Positions 1 through 8,789 are shown, numbered from the stretch's first letter. The stretch: DNA of 33,173 nt from JAZKSG01 sp964384785 (GCA_964384785.1 CAYLLH010000013.1:1-33173), one strand, 5' to 3'. Notes: a model not told the origin generated them from the letters alone. Program-made: numbers and translations.

Positions 1-864
1 CTGAGACATACACAGAAAGGAATTATACAACGCTTTTATTGTAAAAACTGCAACACATATTTCAGCAACAATATTCAGCCTTACACTCAATACCCCTTGC
101 ATGTCATCCTTTACACTCTCCAGCAATACAACAAAGGACATCCAGTTAAAAAAGCTAAAACTCTCACCGGAAAAAAATATCGGTTTTCTCCACCAATTCA
201 AACTATATATTCTTGGATTAAAAGATACCAGAACACACTTACTTTTCTTAAACTAAGAAAAAAATATCAGGTTCACCCTGAAAATCTTACTACTACACAA
301 AGATTCAACCATCAACAGATATATCCTTTCACCTACCATCATCTGAAACTCAACCTAAAAGGTAAACAACTCCCGCAGCTAAAACGCTACATTAACTGGG
401 TAGAACGAAAACTTCCTACAGAAATATTCTTAAGTGGACCCAGAGCATCTCAATGCCGAATCGATAAAAAAATCAAAACAAAACCCAAAAGATCTATTGC
501 TCCAGAACTCACCAGACTGTCGTTATCCACCCAAAATAAAAAACAATCAGCTCATGAAACCGTTGAACAATTTTTTCTATATAACGATTCAACCACGGTA
601 TGCACTGAATTACCAGTTTTTCTAAATCCAAAGGAAACAACCGAATTTAACATTGATACACCAATAACAGGGCATATTGATCTTGTGCAAATACGAAACA
701 AAAAAGTATATATTATGGATTATAAACCAAATCTTCGCCATCCGGAAAAATTCGGTGGACAACTAACAGCATACAAACAAGCAATACACCATAGAACACA
801 AATCCCAGAAGAAAATATTATCACTTCTGTATTTAATGAATATCAGTACTATGAATTTGATTAA
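1..864 (+). CDS. Transposase-like zinc finger/HTH fused to PD-(D/E)XK nuclease, 5' end cut by window
   Basis: The reading frame is open back to base 1, so the gene starts before the window; the TTG at 97 is only an internal codon. In order it has half of a zinc ribbon (CKNC followed by TYFS, as in the InsA-type N-terminus of IS1-like transposases), a helix-turn-helix-like stretch ending in TIYSWIKRY (about 205-230), a basic linker, and a RecB/Cas4-type nuclease core. The core shows all expected residues: His in AHETVEQFF (553), Asp in GHID (679), DYK (718-726), and QLTAY (760-774). A decayed second copy lies at 2471-2772. The domain calls are from visible motifs. That it is part of a mobile element is inferred from the transposase-like N-terminus and the second copy. 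I do not recognise a named family for the whole fusion. Confidence 0.75.
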   Translation: MRHTQKGIIQRFYCKNCNTYFSNNIQPYTQYPLHVILYTLQQYNKGHPVKKAKTLTGKKYRFSPPIQTIYSWIKRYQNTLTFLKLRKKYQVHPENLTTTQRFNHQQIYPFTYHHLKLNLKGKQLPQLKRYINWVERKLPTEIFLSGPRASQCRIDKKIKTKPKRSIAPELTRLSLSTQNKKQSAHETVEQFFLYNDSTTVCTELPVFLNPKETTEFNIDTPITGHIDLVQIRNKKVYIMDYKPNLRHPEKFGGQLTAYKQAIHHRTQIPEENIITSVFNEYQYYEFD

Positions 865-907
865 AAAAAAAATATGTAGCTAACAAAACAAAATCTGGCT
901 TTTTAGG

Positions 908-2215
908 TCAAATATTTTTAGCGAAAAGATATACATACACAGGGATTGTATCATCCTCAAAAACACTTTTGGACAACAAAACATATTTTTTAAAAAATCG
1001 TTTATTTAAAAAGTCTTCTCTGGAAACATTATTCTGATATTTGACTTCAACACCTTTTTTTTCATTTTCTTGAAGATTAACCACAAAATCAGTCTCTTTT
1101 TTTACTTTTGTAAAAAAAACATCAGAAAGCATATCTTTATTTCTTATTTTTGAGCCAACAATTCCTTCGACGATTTTATCTTTATCAACAGGGATGTTTA
1201 ATCTTTCAGAAAACATATGTAAAATAAATGTATCAAAAAAATATATTTTTTTGTTTTTGTTAAAATCGATTTTGTTTTCACCTATATTAAAAAAGTAGCA
1301 TGGAAAGACTACAAGAAGATTGGATAACAATTCTATATATGAACTTATAGTGACATGGCTTTTTACAGAGGATCTTTTTGCAAGTGAATCCCAACTAACT
1401 GGTGTAATGTAGCAAGTTAAAATACTTTTGATGATTTCTTTTAACGTTTGTTCGTTTTTTCCTTCTTTTAAAATGTCTCCAATGATCCAGGAGTAATAAA
1501 GGTTATAGATATAACTTGGAATTTCTTCATGTTTTTGGTATTCATTTATAACTAAAGGTATTCCACCGGTTATCAAATATTTTTCAAAAAGGATTTTTAA
1601 TTTATCATTTTGATATTTTAGTTGTTTAACTGTGTCATGTTTATGTTTTTTAAACCAATCTGGCTTGATAAGTTTTACATATTCTCTGAAAGAAAGAGGC
1701 ATCAGAAACAAATCTTTTCCATGTTTTCCTCGTCGTCCTGGAAGTCGCTCTGTACCTTTTTTTAGATCAATAACGTTAGAGCCGGTGAGAATATAGCATG
1801 CATTGGGTAAAAGATCTGTGTCTACAGCAAATTTTATTGCTTTCTGCCAGTTTTCAACACCAGTGATTTCATCTAATAAGATATATTCTGGTTTTGCATC
1901 TTTTACTTTACAAAAATCAGCATATTCTTTGAGAAGTGATAAAAGATCATCTTTTGAAGTTAGGTTGTCACATGTCCAATAGAAAATGTTTTCTTTGTCA
2001 ACCGTTTGTAGTTTTTGTTTGATTAACTGTTTTAAAAAAGTTGTTTTTCCTATCTGACGGGGGCCTCGTATGGTATATATGTTACCTGTTTTAAATTCCT
2101 TGTTTAGAAGTGGTGTATGGTAAATATACTTAAAATTTTTTACTTCGTTGAGATGTTTATCAAGTTTTATCGCTTGTTTATCTTCCCACCAGGGATTCAA
2201 AAAACTAAGATTCAT
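908..2215 (-). CDS. AAA_14/DUF4143 ATPase with C-terminal nuclease-like motif
   Basis: A 435-residue protein of the large archaeal/bacterial ATP-binding family with AAA_14 and DUF4143 domains. Walker A is GPRQIGKTT (about 51-59), Walker B is YILLDEI (about 111-117), and a sensor-like LTGSN follows. The C-terminal half ends with ETDFVV ... GVEVKYQ, the D...ExK spacing of a PD-(D/E)XK fold commonly seen in this family. The substrate of the family is not well established; members are often found in accessory regions. The ATG is preceded by a TATA-like ATTTATAAA (2239-2247) at leaderless distance, with a perfect palindrome between them. It sits between the two copies of the zinc-finger/nuclease gene but on the opposite strand. 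Confidence 0.85.
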   Translation of the reverse strand: MNLSFLNPWWEDKQAIKLDKHLNEVKNFKYIYHTPLLNKEFKTGNIYTIRGPRQIGKTTFLKQLIKQKLQTVDKENIFYWTCDNLTSKDDLLSLLKEYADFCKVKDAKPEYILLDEITGVENWQKAIKFAVDTDLLPNACYILTGSNVIDLKKGTERLPGRRGKHGKDLFLMPLSFREYVKLIKPDWFKKHKHDTVKQLKYQNDKLKILFEKYLITGGIPLVINEYQKHEEIPSYIYNLYYSWIIGDILKEGKNEQTLKEIIKSILTCYITPVSWDSLAKRSSVKSHVTISSYIELLSNLLVVFPCYFFNIGENKIDFNKNKKIYFFDTFILHMFSERLNIPVDKDKIVEGIVGSKIRNKDMLSDVFFTKVKKETDFVVNLQENEKKGVEVKYQNNVSREDFLNKRFFKKYVLLSKSVFEDDTIPVYVYLFAKNI

Positions 2216-2216
2216 A

Positions 2217-2235
2217 CTGTTAATGATATTAACAG
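2217..2235 (-). promoter_or_regulatory. Palindromic operator candidate at ATPase start
   Basis: CTGTTAAT-gat-ATTAACAG is a perfect inverted repeat with 8-base arms and a 3-base spacer. It ends two bases before the ATPase start codon and begins four bases after a TATA-like box at 2239-2247, so it covers the expected transcription start. A bound repressor there would block initiation. The role is inferred from symmetry and position only. Confidence 0.5.
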
Positions 2236-2303
2236 CTCATTTATAAAGATTATGTTATTATCAATATCAAAACATTCAAAATTTAAATGGCTTGAAAAAC
2301 AAC

Positions 2304-2432
2304 ATGAAAACCAATAAAACCTGCACTACCTGTTATAAGTATACTCCTAAGAGAGGAATTCTAAAAAGTTTATTTAGTAATATCGATTCAAAACAAAAAC
2401 AAGTTTACAGACTATCCAAACCTAGTGTATAG
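2304..2432 (+). CDS. Possible 42-residue CxxC protein or gene remnant
   Basis: An ATG-started frame of 42 residues beginning MKTNKTCTTCYKY, with one CxxC pair. A TATA-like element (2239-2247) is upstream, but there is no clear ribosome site. It lies just before the decayed zinc-finger/nuclease copy and could be a scrambled remnant of that gene's zinc ribbon, since KRGIL resembles the QKGII of the first copy; the match is too short to prove. It may also be a chance frame. Confidence 0.2.
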   Translation: MKTNKTCTTCYKYTPKRGILKSLFSNIDSKQKQVYRLSKPSV

Positions 2433-2470
2433 CAATTACTCGTTTTCTAAAAAACAATCATTAACTTTTA

Positions 2471-2772
2471 AATAAAAAACCATTAACCTTTTTTTCAACA
2501 AATCAAACTATATATTCCTGGATTAAAAGATACCAGAACACACTTACTTTTCTTAAACTTCGAAAACAATACACACTGCATCCCGAAAATCTAACTAACT
2601 CGCATCGTTTCAACCATCAACAAATCTATCCTTTCACATACCATAATCTGAAACTCAACCTTAGAAGTAAACAACTCCCGCAACTAAAACGCTACATCAT
2701 CGAACACAAATTCCAGAAGAAAATATCTCCACCGCTGATTTCAACCAATATGATTATTATGAGTTCAAATAG
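2471..2772 (+). pseudogene. Decayed second copy of the zinc-finger/nuclease gene
   Basis: Bases from about 2496 to 2697 match 190-392 of the first gene at high identity (TIYSWIKRYQ, FNHQQIYPFTYH, KQLPQLKRY). Bases 2698-2772 match its last 75 bases (HRTQIPEEN to the stop). The 397 bases between, corresponding to 393-789 of copy one, are missing. They encoded nearly all of the nuclease core, and 397 is not a multiple of three, so the tail is out of frame. The N-terminal zinc ribbon is also absent, and an in-frame TAA lies just upstream. The left limit is approximate because similarity fades before 2496. The copy differs at many positions from the first, so the duplication is not recent. Confidence 0.8.
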
Positions 2773-2832
2773 AAAAAAATTTAAAAAAAAGACTTTTTTA
2801 AAGAATGAAAAAACAGCAAGTAAAAATTTTTT

Positions 2833-3273
2833 TTATAATGTTGAAATTAGCATATCTCTGCTCATAGTGTTCCGATGTTTTTGATCATACCAAAGTTTAC
2901 GGTATCGGTAAAAATACTCAAACATTCCTGTTTTGTCAGAAGTATATATAATATCATGATTATGAATGATGTCTATCTGGATATAAAAAGGCAGCTCTTC
3001 AAAAATATGGACATCATAATTACGGGCGACAGTATTCACCTCTCGGAATACTTTTCTTAAAACCTCAGAAGAATCAACCGAATTACCGCTTATCTTTTTG
3101 CAGTCATAATAAAAACTTGAAGCACCGGGAACAACTAAAGCGATATCTATATCACTTTTTTTATGATTCTTTTCATTTACAGCTGACCCAAACAACAAAA
3201 CAGAAAGCACCCGGTGATCCTGTTTAACCCAGGAAAAATCTTTTTTTATTTTTTCGAAATTTTTTTTATCCAT
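2833..3273 (-). CDS. mntA: MNT-type nucleotidyltransferase antitoxin
   Basis: A 146-residue minimal nucleotidyltransferase. The catalytic signature is intact: FGS, ten residues, then DID (about 29-43). In HepT/MntA modules this protein transfers AMP to a tyrosine of the HEPN toxin and silences it. Its start overlaps the end of the decayed hepT gene, whose restored frame stops at 3246-3248, the usual tight toxin-antitoxin order. The C-terminal part has an aromatic stretch (FEYFYRYRKLWYDQ) that I do not recognise as a separate domain. With the toxin broken, the gene may be a relic or may act on another HEPN protein. Confidence 0.8.
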   Translation of the reverse strand: MDKKNFEKIKKDFSWVKQDHRVLSVLLFGSAVNEKNHKKSDIDIALVVPGASSFYYDCKKISGNSVDSSEVLRKVFREVNTVARNYDVHIFEELPFYIQIDIIHNHDIIYTSDKTGMFEYFYRYRKLWYDQKHRNTMSRDMLISTL

Positions 3274-3674
3274 ATTCGTACTTCCTCAACGATGTTTTCT
3301 ACATCGTCATTGATCTGCTGAATGGAGTGAAGAGCAGTTTTTCTTTCTAAACCGTTATATTCTCATGAATCAACCTATTACGCATGCCGTTTGCCTCCTT
3401 CAACGTTGATTCTTGATCTTGGTCGAAAACTTTTAGATCTGATAGTTTTCCAATGTTTGAATAATCATCTTCCACGAGTTCCCCCCATATCTTTTAACAA
3501 CATAGCACAAATATCTGTAAATGACTCGGTCATTTCCTGAAAAGCTTTATAAATCGCTAAAACAGATTTTTCATCTCTATCTGAAATCCAGGAAAAAATA
3601 TTTTCCCGTCTTTTTTCGATAACGTTTATCTTTTCTTTATATCTTCTCAACCTGTTTTCATCCATATTAGACAT
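3246..3674 (-). pseudogene. hepT: HepT (HEPN, DUF86) toxin gene broken by two frameshifts
   Basis: The N-terminal 69 residues read as a normal DUF86/HepT start (YKAFQEMTESFTDICAMLLKD), then stop early. Removing one G from the six-base run at 3481-3486 restores the frame through EDDYSNIGKLSDL and EANGMRNRLIHE. A second break follows: two extra bases at 3360-3361 separate HE from the next tyrosine; beyond it the frame continues NGLERKTALHSIQQINDDVENI to a stop inside mntA. The HEPN active motif is RX4HXY, so the second lesion lies within it. A TATA-like box at about 3695-3708 suggests a leaderless transcript. A homopolymer read error could explain the first break but hardly the second. Confidence 0.8.
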
Positions 3675-3884
3675 TTTATTATATCGTTTTGACCTTATTT
3701 TATATTTCTGCTAAAAAAACTAGTTTTTTTCAAACAACGACAGGTGAATCATATATCAAACCGGCAGGTAGATCAATTTTCCTTCTTTTCTGATTCCAAA
3801 GGAGGTATCAACAACCAAAAAAACACATTAAAAAACATATTGACTCATCAGAACACTTTTTTTTACAAAAAAAAGAAAAGAATA

Positions 3885-3893
3885 CTTATAAGT
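3885..3893 (+). promoter_or_regulatory. TATA box of the ABC exporter gene
   Basis: CTTATAAGT, an archaeal-type TATA box, lies 43-51 bases before the ATG at 3936. Initiation about 25 bases downstream would give a leader of some 20 bases and would exclude the upstream in-frame GTG at 3744. Confidence 0.5.
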
Positions 3894-3935
3894 ACAAGAA
3901 CTTTATTTTCGAAACAAAAAAAAGATATAATAGAT

Positions 3936-5753
3936 ATGAGGATGAGAAAGATTAGGAGAAATAAAAAACAAAAAACCAGTAATTTTGAAATAGTCGGGTA
4001 TTTTGCAAAAGAACATAAAATATTTTTTATGCTCATCTCAGCGTTAGCACTATTAGTAGGTGCTGCTGAAGCATTAACTGTTGTTGTAATTTATCCTATA
4101 ATTTCAAATATTTTAGCTCAAACCATCCAAATCCCTAGTAACCCTGTTCTTAATTTCATTGATCCGCTAATAAGCATAATACCAGTAAAAGATGAATTAT
4201 TAAGATACAGTATCTTTTTCATATTAACTGCATTATTTGTCTTTATTACAAAAACATTATATTATTATTCTTCAGTAAAATTTACTTCAGAGCTAGTAAA
4301 AAATGCAAAAAGAAAAGTTTTTAATAAATGCATTAACGCTGATTACCAGTTCTTTGTAGATAATAAACAAGGTGAAATACTGTATAAAACATCCTCAGCA
4401 CCAACGAGTCTAGCAACTCTTCTACAAACAATTTTTGATTTACTTGTAGAATTAATAATGACGACAGCAGTTTTTGTAGCATTAATAACTATGTCATGGA
4501 AACTAGTTATAGTTGTAGCAGTTGGCGGAGTGCTTTATTTCTATCTTATAAAATATATAAGTACAGCTATTTCTTACAAGGCAGGAAGAGCTAAACGTGA
4601 CTCCGGGCAAAAAGAACGAGTTATAGTTAGTGAATATACATCAGGTATTAAACAAATAAAAGTTTTTGAAACTTTCAACTACTGGGGGAACATGTTTGAC
4701 AAAGTTTTAGATAAATACTGGCATCATCACCGTCGTAACTATTTTTGGAGTAAAATGCCTGAGATAATACTATGGCTTGTTATATATTCTGCTGTGGGAG
4801 GAGGAATAATAGTCATCAAATTATTCTATCCTGGACAATTTTTGATATTAGCACCATTAATTGGGACTTTTGCATTTGGAATTTTTAGAGTTATACCAAA
4901 AATATCAAAATTCGGAAATCTAAGAATGAATTTCATGCATCAGATGCCCAATGTTGAAACAGTATACGAAACATTAAGAGAAAAAGGATACAGTAAAATA
5001 AAAAATGGAACAAAAAAGTTTTCAACGCTTAAAAAAGGAATTAAACTAAAAAATGTTACTTTTTCACATAAAGAAAGAGATGTACTCCTTGAAAACATTG
5101 ATCTAGAGATACCAAAAGACAAAACAACAGCTCTAGCAGGACCTTCTGGTTCTGGTAAATCAACTATTGTAAACCTGCTGCTTAGATTATATGATGCTGA
5201 AAAAGGCGGAGTATATTTAGATGATGTAAACATAAAAAAATATGATATCTATTCAATCAGAGAAAAAGTAGGTTTTGTAAGCCAGGATACATTTATTTTC
5301 AATGGAACAGTTAAAGACAATATTGCTTTTGGAAATAATTATTCAGAGGAGGAAATCATAAAAGCAGCTAAAATGGCTAGTGCACACAGTTTTATAGAAA
5401 AACTACCTGAGGGATATGACACAAAAGTAGGAGACCGAGGAATGCGACTTTCCGGTGGTGAACAACAACGAATAGCTATAGCTAGAGCCATGATACGTAA
5501 ACCAGAAATACTTATTTTAGATGAAGCCACAAGCTCTCTAGATAACATTTCAGAAAACATGGTACAAGCCGCAATAGATCAAGTAAGTAAAAACTGCACA
5601 ACATTTGTAATAGCACACCGACTAACAACCATCAAAAACGCTGACATCATACATGTACTTGACAAAGGAACCATCGTTGAATCAGGATCACATGATGAAC
5701 TAATGGAAAAAAAAGGGCGATACTACGAACTATACAACCTTCAACAAAGCTAA
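3936..5753 (+). CDS. ABC exporter, fused membrane and ATPase domains
   Basis: A half-size ABC exporter of 605 residues, like MsbA/PglK-type lipid or lipid-linked sugar flippases. An N-terminal six-helix membrane domain covers about residues 15-340. The ATPase domain has Walker A (AGPSGSGKST, about 400), Q-loop (VSQDTFIFNGTV), signature LSGGEQQR (about 505), Walker B ILILDEA, D-loop SSLD, and the H-loop IAHRL. The frame is open upstream to a GTG at 3744, but that would add 64 low-complexity residues; the ATG at 3936 follows a TATA box and gives the family's usual length. It converges on the amino-sugar gene at 5750: the two stop codons overlap. The substrate cannot be read from sequence; neighbours suggest a glycan or glycolipid. 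Confidence 0.9.
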   Translation: MRMRKIRRNKKQKTSNFEIVGYFAKEHKIFFMLISALALLVGAAEALTVVVIYPIISNILAQTIQIPSNPVLNFIDPLISIIPVKDELLRYSIFFILTALFVFITKTLYYYSSVKFTSELVKNAKRKVFNKCINADYQFFVDNKQGEILYKTSSAPTSLATLLQTIFDLLVELIMTTAVFVALITMSWKLVIVVAVGGVLYFYLIKYISTAISYKAGRAKRDSGQKERVIVSEYTSGIKQIKVFETFNYWGNMFDKVLDKYWHHHRRNYFWSKMPEIILWLVIYSAVGGGIIVIKLFYPGQFLILAPLIGTFAFGIFRVIPKISKFGNLRMNFMHQMPNVETVYETLREKGYSKIKNGTKKFSTLKKGIKLKNVTFSHKERDVLLENIDLEIPKDKTTALAGPSGSGKSTIVNLLLRLYDAEKGGVYLDDVNIKKYDIYSIREKVGFVSQDTFIFNGTVKDNIAFGNNYSEEEIIKAAKMASAHSFIEKLPEGYDTKVGDRGMRLSGGEQQRIAIARAMIRKPEILILDEATSSLDNISENMVQAAIDQVSKNCTTFVIAHRLTTIKNADIIHVLDKGTIVESGSHDELMEKKGRYYELYNLQQS

Positions 5754-6955
5754 AAAAATTTACTTTTAGGTTTAACTTCACCAGCAACCATTGCACCAGG
5801 ACCAACAAAAACATTGTTACCAACAATGCTTCCTACATCAAACATAGAATTAACTCCTGTTTGAACATTATCACCCATAATAACACCTAGTTTACGTCTA
5901 CCAGTAACTATTTTTTTATCATTTAAAACAACATTTATATTTTTTTTATCAAGTCGTAGATTAGCTATTTTTGTCCCTGAACCCAGGTTACAACCAGATC
6001 CTATAACGCTGTCACCAACATAGTTATGATGAGGAATATTACTATTATCAAAAACTATAGAATTTTTGATTTCACAAGCATTTCCAACATGACAATTATC
6101 TCCAATAGCTGTAAAAGGACGAATATAACAATTTGGACCGATTTTACAATTTTTACCAATAACACAAGGACCCTCAATATAGGTTCCATTCAAAATCTGT
6201 GTGTTTTCACCAACAACTACATTATCCTTAATTGTCACATTTTTTTCAATTTCACAATTAGATTTATTTTTAAATTTTTCTAAAATTTCTTTGTTTGCAT
6301 CTAAAAGATCCCATGGATAAACAATATCCCTCCAATTTTTAATCTCTACTGAGTTGATTTTATTTTTTTCTGCCATCATGTTTATAGCATCTGTTAATTC
6401 ATATTCTCCTCTTTTACTAACTGAGGTTTTTTTGATATAATCAAAAATACTGTGTTTGAAATTATAAATACCAGCATTGATAACATCAGTAAAAGGATCC
6501 TTCATTTTCTCAAAAATTTTTACAACCCTATCATCCTTTGTTTCAACAATACCATACTGTTCTGGTCTTTCAACCTTAAAAAGACCCATACTGTTAGATT
6601 TGTTTTTTATCTTTTTTAAATCCTCAACACCAAAAACAGTATCACCACATAACACCAAGAAATCTTTTACAAAAGACTCAACCATACCTACCGCATGACC
6701 AGTACCCCGAGGTTTTCCCTGATTAACATATTCGATGTTAACACCCCAGTTTTCACCAGACAGAAAATAATTTCGAACCATTTCACTTTTATAGCCAACA
6801 ACAAAAATAAAATCTTTCAAACCAGCTTTTTTAGCATTCAATAGATTCCATTCAAGTATAGGTTTATTTGCAACAGGAAGCATCACTTTAGGACGAGTAA
6901 ACGTCAAAGGATGCATACGTTTTCCTTCACCAGCAGCAAGAATTACACATTTCAT
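5750..6955 (-). CDS. glmU: GlmU-like bifunctional sugar-1-phosphate nucleotidylyltransferase/acetyltransferase
   Basis: 401 residues. The N-terminal nucleotidyltransferase domain starts with LAAGEGKRMHPLT and PKVMLPV, the nucleotide-binding signature, and has CGD as metal-binding region. From about residue 240 a left-handed beta helix of hexapeptide repeats follows. It keeps HHNYVGDS and GTKIANLRLDKKN (about 310-335) and TGRRKLGVIMGDNVQTG, matching the acetyltransferase site of archaeal ST0452-type enzymes that acetylate glucosamine-1-phosphate and then make UDP-GlcNAc. It is the last gene of the glm run, eight bases after glmS, and so would follow GlmS in the pathway. No GlmM mutase is in the window. 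Exact sugar and nucleotide preference is inferred. Confidence 0.85.
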   Translation of the reverse strand: MKCVILAAGEGKRMHPLTFTRPKVMLPVANKPILEWNLLNAKKAGLKDFIFVVGYKSEMVRNYFLSGENWGVNIEYVNQGKPRGTGHAVGMVESFVKDFLVLCGDTVFGVEDLKKIKNKSNSMGLFKVERPEQYGIVETKDDRVVKIFEKMKDPFTDVINAGIYNFKHSIFDYIKKTSVSKRGEYELTDAINMMAEKNKINSVEIKNWRDIVYPWDLLDANKEILEKFKNKSNCEIEKNVTIKDNVVVGENTQILNGTYIEGPCVIGKNCKIGPNCYIRPFTAIGDNCHVGNACEIKNSIVFDNSNIPHHNYVGDSVIGSGCNLGSGTKIANLRLDKKNINVVLNDKKIVTGRRKLGVIMGDNVQTGVNSMFDVGSIVGNNVFVGPGAMVAGEVKPKSKFF

Positions 6956-6963
6956 AATTTTTT

Positions 6964-8787
6964 TTACTCCACAGTTACAGATTTAGCCAAATTACGAGGT
7001 TTATCAATACTACAATCACATAAACTAGCAACATAATAAGACAACAACTGAAGAATCACAGCTATTGAAACACAAGAACACATACCATTATTAGAATGAT
7101 ATCTTAACACCATATCAGCATGTTTTTCTATCTCAGAATCCTCTTTTTTTGATATCGCAATAACCGGTGAACCACGAGCTTTAACCTCACCAATATTTGA
7201 AAGCATTTTATCATAAGTTTTATCCTGATCAAGAACAGCAATAACAGGTGTTTTTTCTGTAAGTAAAGCAAAAGGACCATGTTTAAGTTCTCCAGCTGCA
7301 AAACCTTCAGCATGCAAATAAGAAATCTCTTTAAGCTTCAAAGCACCCTCTAAAGCCAATGGAAAACAAACACCTCGACCTATATAAAAAACAGATTTTT
7401 TATCTTTCAAAAAACCTGCAATCTTTTTTATCTCATCAACATTTTCTAAAACCCGTCTAACATACATAGGAATCTCTTTCACACTTCTAATATAATGATA
7501 TAAATTATCAGAATCTACAACACCCTTGTTAAAACCAATTTTTAAACCAAGAAGAAAAAGAACAACCATCTGAGCAGTAAAAGTCTTAGTAGCAGCTACA
7601 CCAATCTCAGGACCACACTGAGTTAAAATATAACCATCAGAAATTCTAGTAGCCGTACTACCGATAACATTTGAAACCACAAGAGTTTTACAACCCGCTT
7701 TTTTTGCTTCACGTAAACCAGCAAGAGTATCAGCAGTTTCACCAGACTGGGTAATACCTATAACTAAAGAATTCTCTTTTTTAATACCATAATATCTAAA
7801 CTCAGAAGCATAACTAACAGAAACAGGAATGTTAGTCATTTTTTCAATAAAATATTTACCCACTAGACCAGCATAATAAGAAGTACCACATGCAACAATA
7901 TCAATAGAATCAAAATTATTATCTTCTAACAAACCCTCGACTTTATCAGGAAAAAAAATCTCTCTTTTAATTTCTGAAACCCGACCTCTTAAAACCTGAT
8001 TAATAGTACCCGGCTGATCATAAATTTCTTTAAGCATAAAATGAGAAAAACCAGATTTCTCAGCATCCTCAACATCCCAACTTACTGTTTCAACATCTTT
8101 ATCAATTTTTTTGTTTTCTTGATCAAAAACATTAACAGAATCTTTATCTAAAACACATAACTCTCCATCATCAAGATAAATAACCCTGTTTGTATACTTA
8201 AGTAAAGCAGGAACATCAGATGCCACAAAATTCTCATTATCACCAACACCAACAACTAAAGGACTATCCTTTCTAGCTGCAACAATTTTTTCTTTATCAT
8301 CAAAAGAAACAACAACTATAGCATAAGAACCCTGAACATCTTTAAGAGCAGAAAAAATCGCATCCTCCAAACAATTTTTTTCTTTAAATTTTTCTTCAAT
8401 AAGATGAACTAAAATCTCACTATCCGTATTAGAAGAAAACTTATGCCCATTTTTTTCTAATTTTTCCTGTAAACTTTTAAAATTCTCAATGATGCCATTA
8501 TGAACAATAGCAATTTTTTTATTACAATCTATATGGGGATGAGCATTCTTTTTATTTACCGCTCCATGAGTAGCCCATCTAGTATGACCTAAAGCAACAT
8601 GTCCTTTAAAATCTGGAATATTTTTTACTAAATCAGATATATAACCAACCTGTTTAAAAACCTGAAGACTATCTCCTATTACAGCAACACCTGCTGAATC
8701 ATAACCACGGTACTCAAGTCTTTTCAAACCATCTAATATAACTTTTTTTGCATCACGAAAACCAGCATAACCAACTATTCCACACAA
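6964..8787 (-). CDS. glmS: Glutamine-fructose-6-phosphate aminotransferase
   Basis: A full-length 607-residue GlmS, making glucosamine-6-phosphate from fructose-6-phosphate and glutamine, the entry step to UDP-GlcNAc. The mature N-terminus CGIVGYAG carries the glutaminase nucleophile Cys2; GHTRWATHG and HNGIIEN belong to the same domain. Two SIS sugar-isomerase domains follow (ACGTSYYAG, TQSGETADT, then YIGRG, EGALKLKEISY), and the C-terminus ends KPRNLAKSVTVE as in the family. The start is TTG: it directly precedes CGIVG, and an SD-like AGTGAT lies just upstream in the end of the preceding gene. Gaps to both neighbours are under ten bases, so the three genes should be one transcript. Confidence 0.95.
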   Translation of the reverse strand: MCGIVGYAGFRDAKKVILDGLKRLEYRGYDSAGVAVIGDSLQVFKQVGYISDLVKNIPDFKGHVALGHTRWATHGAVNKKNAHPHIDCNKKIAIVHNGIIENFKSLQEKLEKNGHKFSSNTDSEILVHLIEEKFKEKNCLEDAIFSALKDVQGSYAIVVVSFDDKEKIVAARKDSPLVVGVGDNENFVASDVPALLKYTNRVIYLDDGELCVLDKDSVNVFDQENKKIDKDVETVSWDVEDAEKSGFSHFMLKEIYDQPGTINQVLRGRVSEIKREIFFPDKVEGLLEDNNFDSIDIVACGTSYYAGLVGKYFIEKMTNIPVSVSYASEFRYYGIKKENSLVIGITQSGETADTLAGLREAKKAGCKTLVVSNVIGSTATRISDGYILTQCGPEIGVAATKTFTAQMVVLFLLGLKIGFNKGVVDSDNLYHYIRSVKEIPMYVRRVLENVDEIKKIAGFLKDKKSVFYIGRGVCFPLALEGALKLKEISYLHAEGFAAGELKHGPFALLTEKTPVIAVLDQDKTYDKMLSNIGEVKARGSPVIAISKKEDSEIEKHADMVLRYHSNNGMCSCVSIAVILQLLSYYVASLCDCSIDKPRNLAKSVTVE

Positions 8788-8789
8788 AA

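Noticed and set aside
1..864. Cas4 or other CRISPR-associated nuclease
   Set aside because: The nuclease core resembles RecB/Cas4, but there is no four-Cys iron-sulfur cluster, no repeat array and no other cas gene nearby.
1..2772. Classical insertion sequence with inverted ends
   Set aside because: No inverted repeats or target duplications could be recognised around either copy, and the first copy's upstream end lies outside the window, so no mobile element limits are given.
3744..3935. Upstream extension of the ABC exporter to a GTG at 3744
   Set aside because: It adds 64 residues of low-complexity sequence, overlaps a TATA box at 3885-3893, and makes the protein longer than its family.
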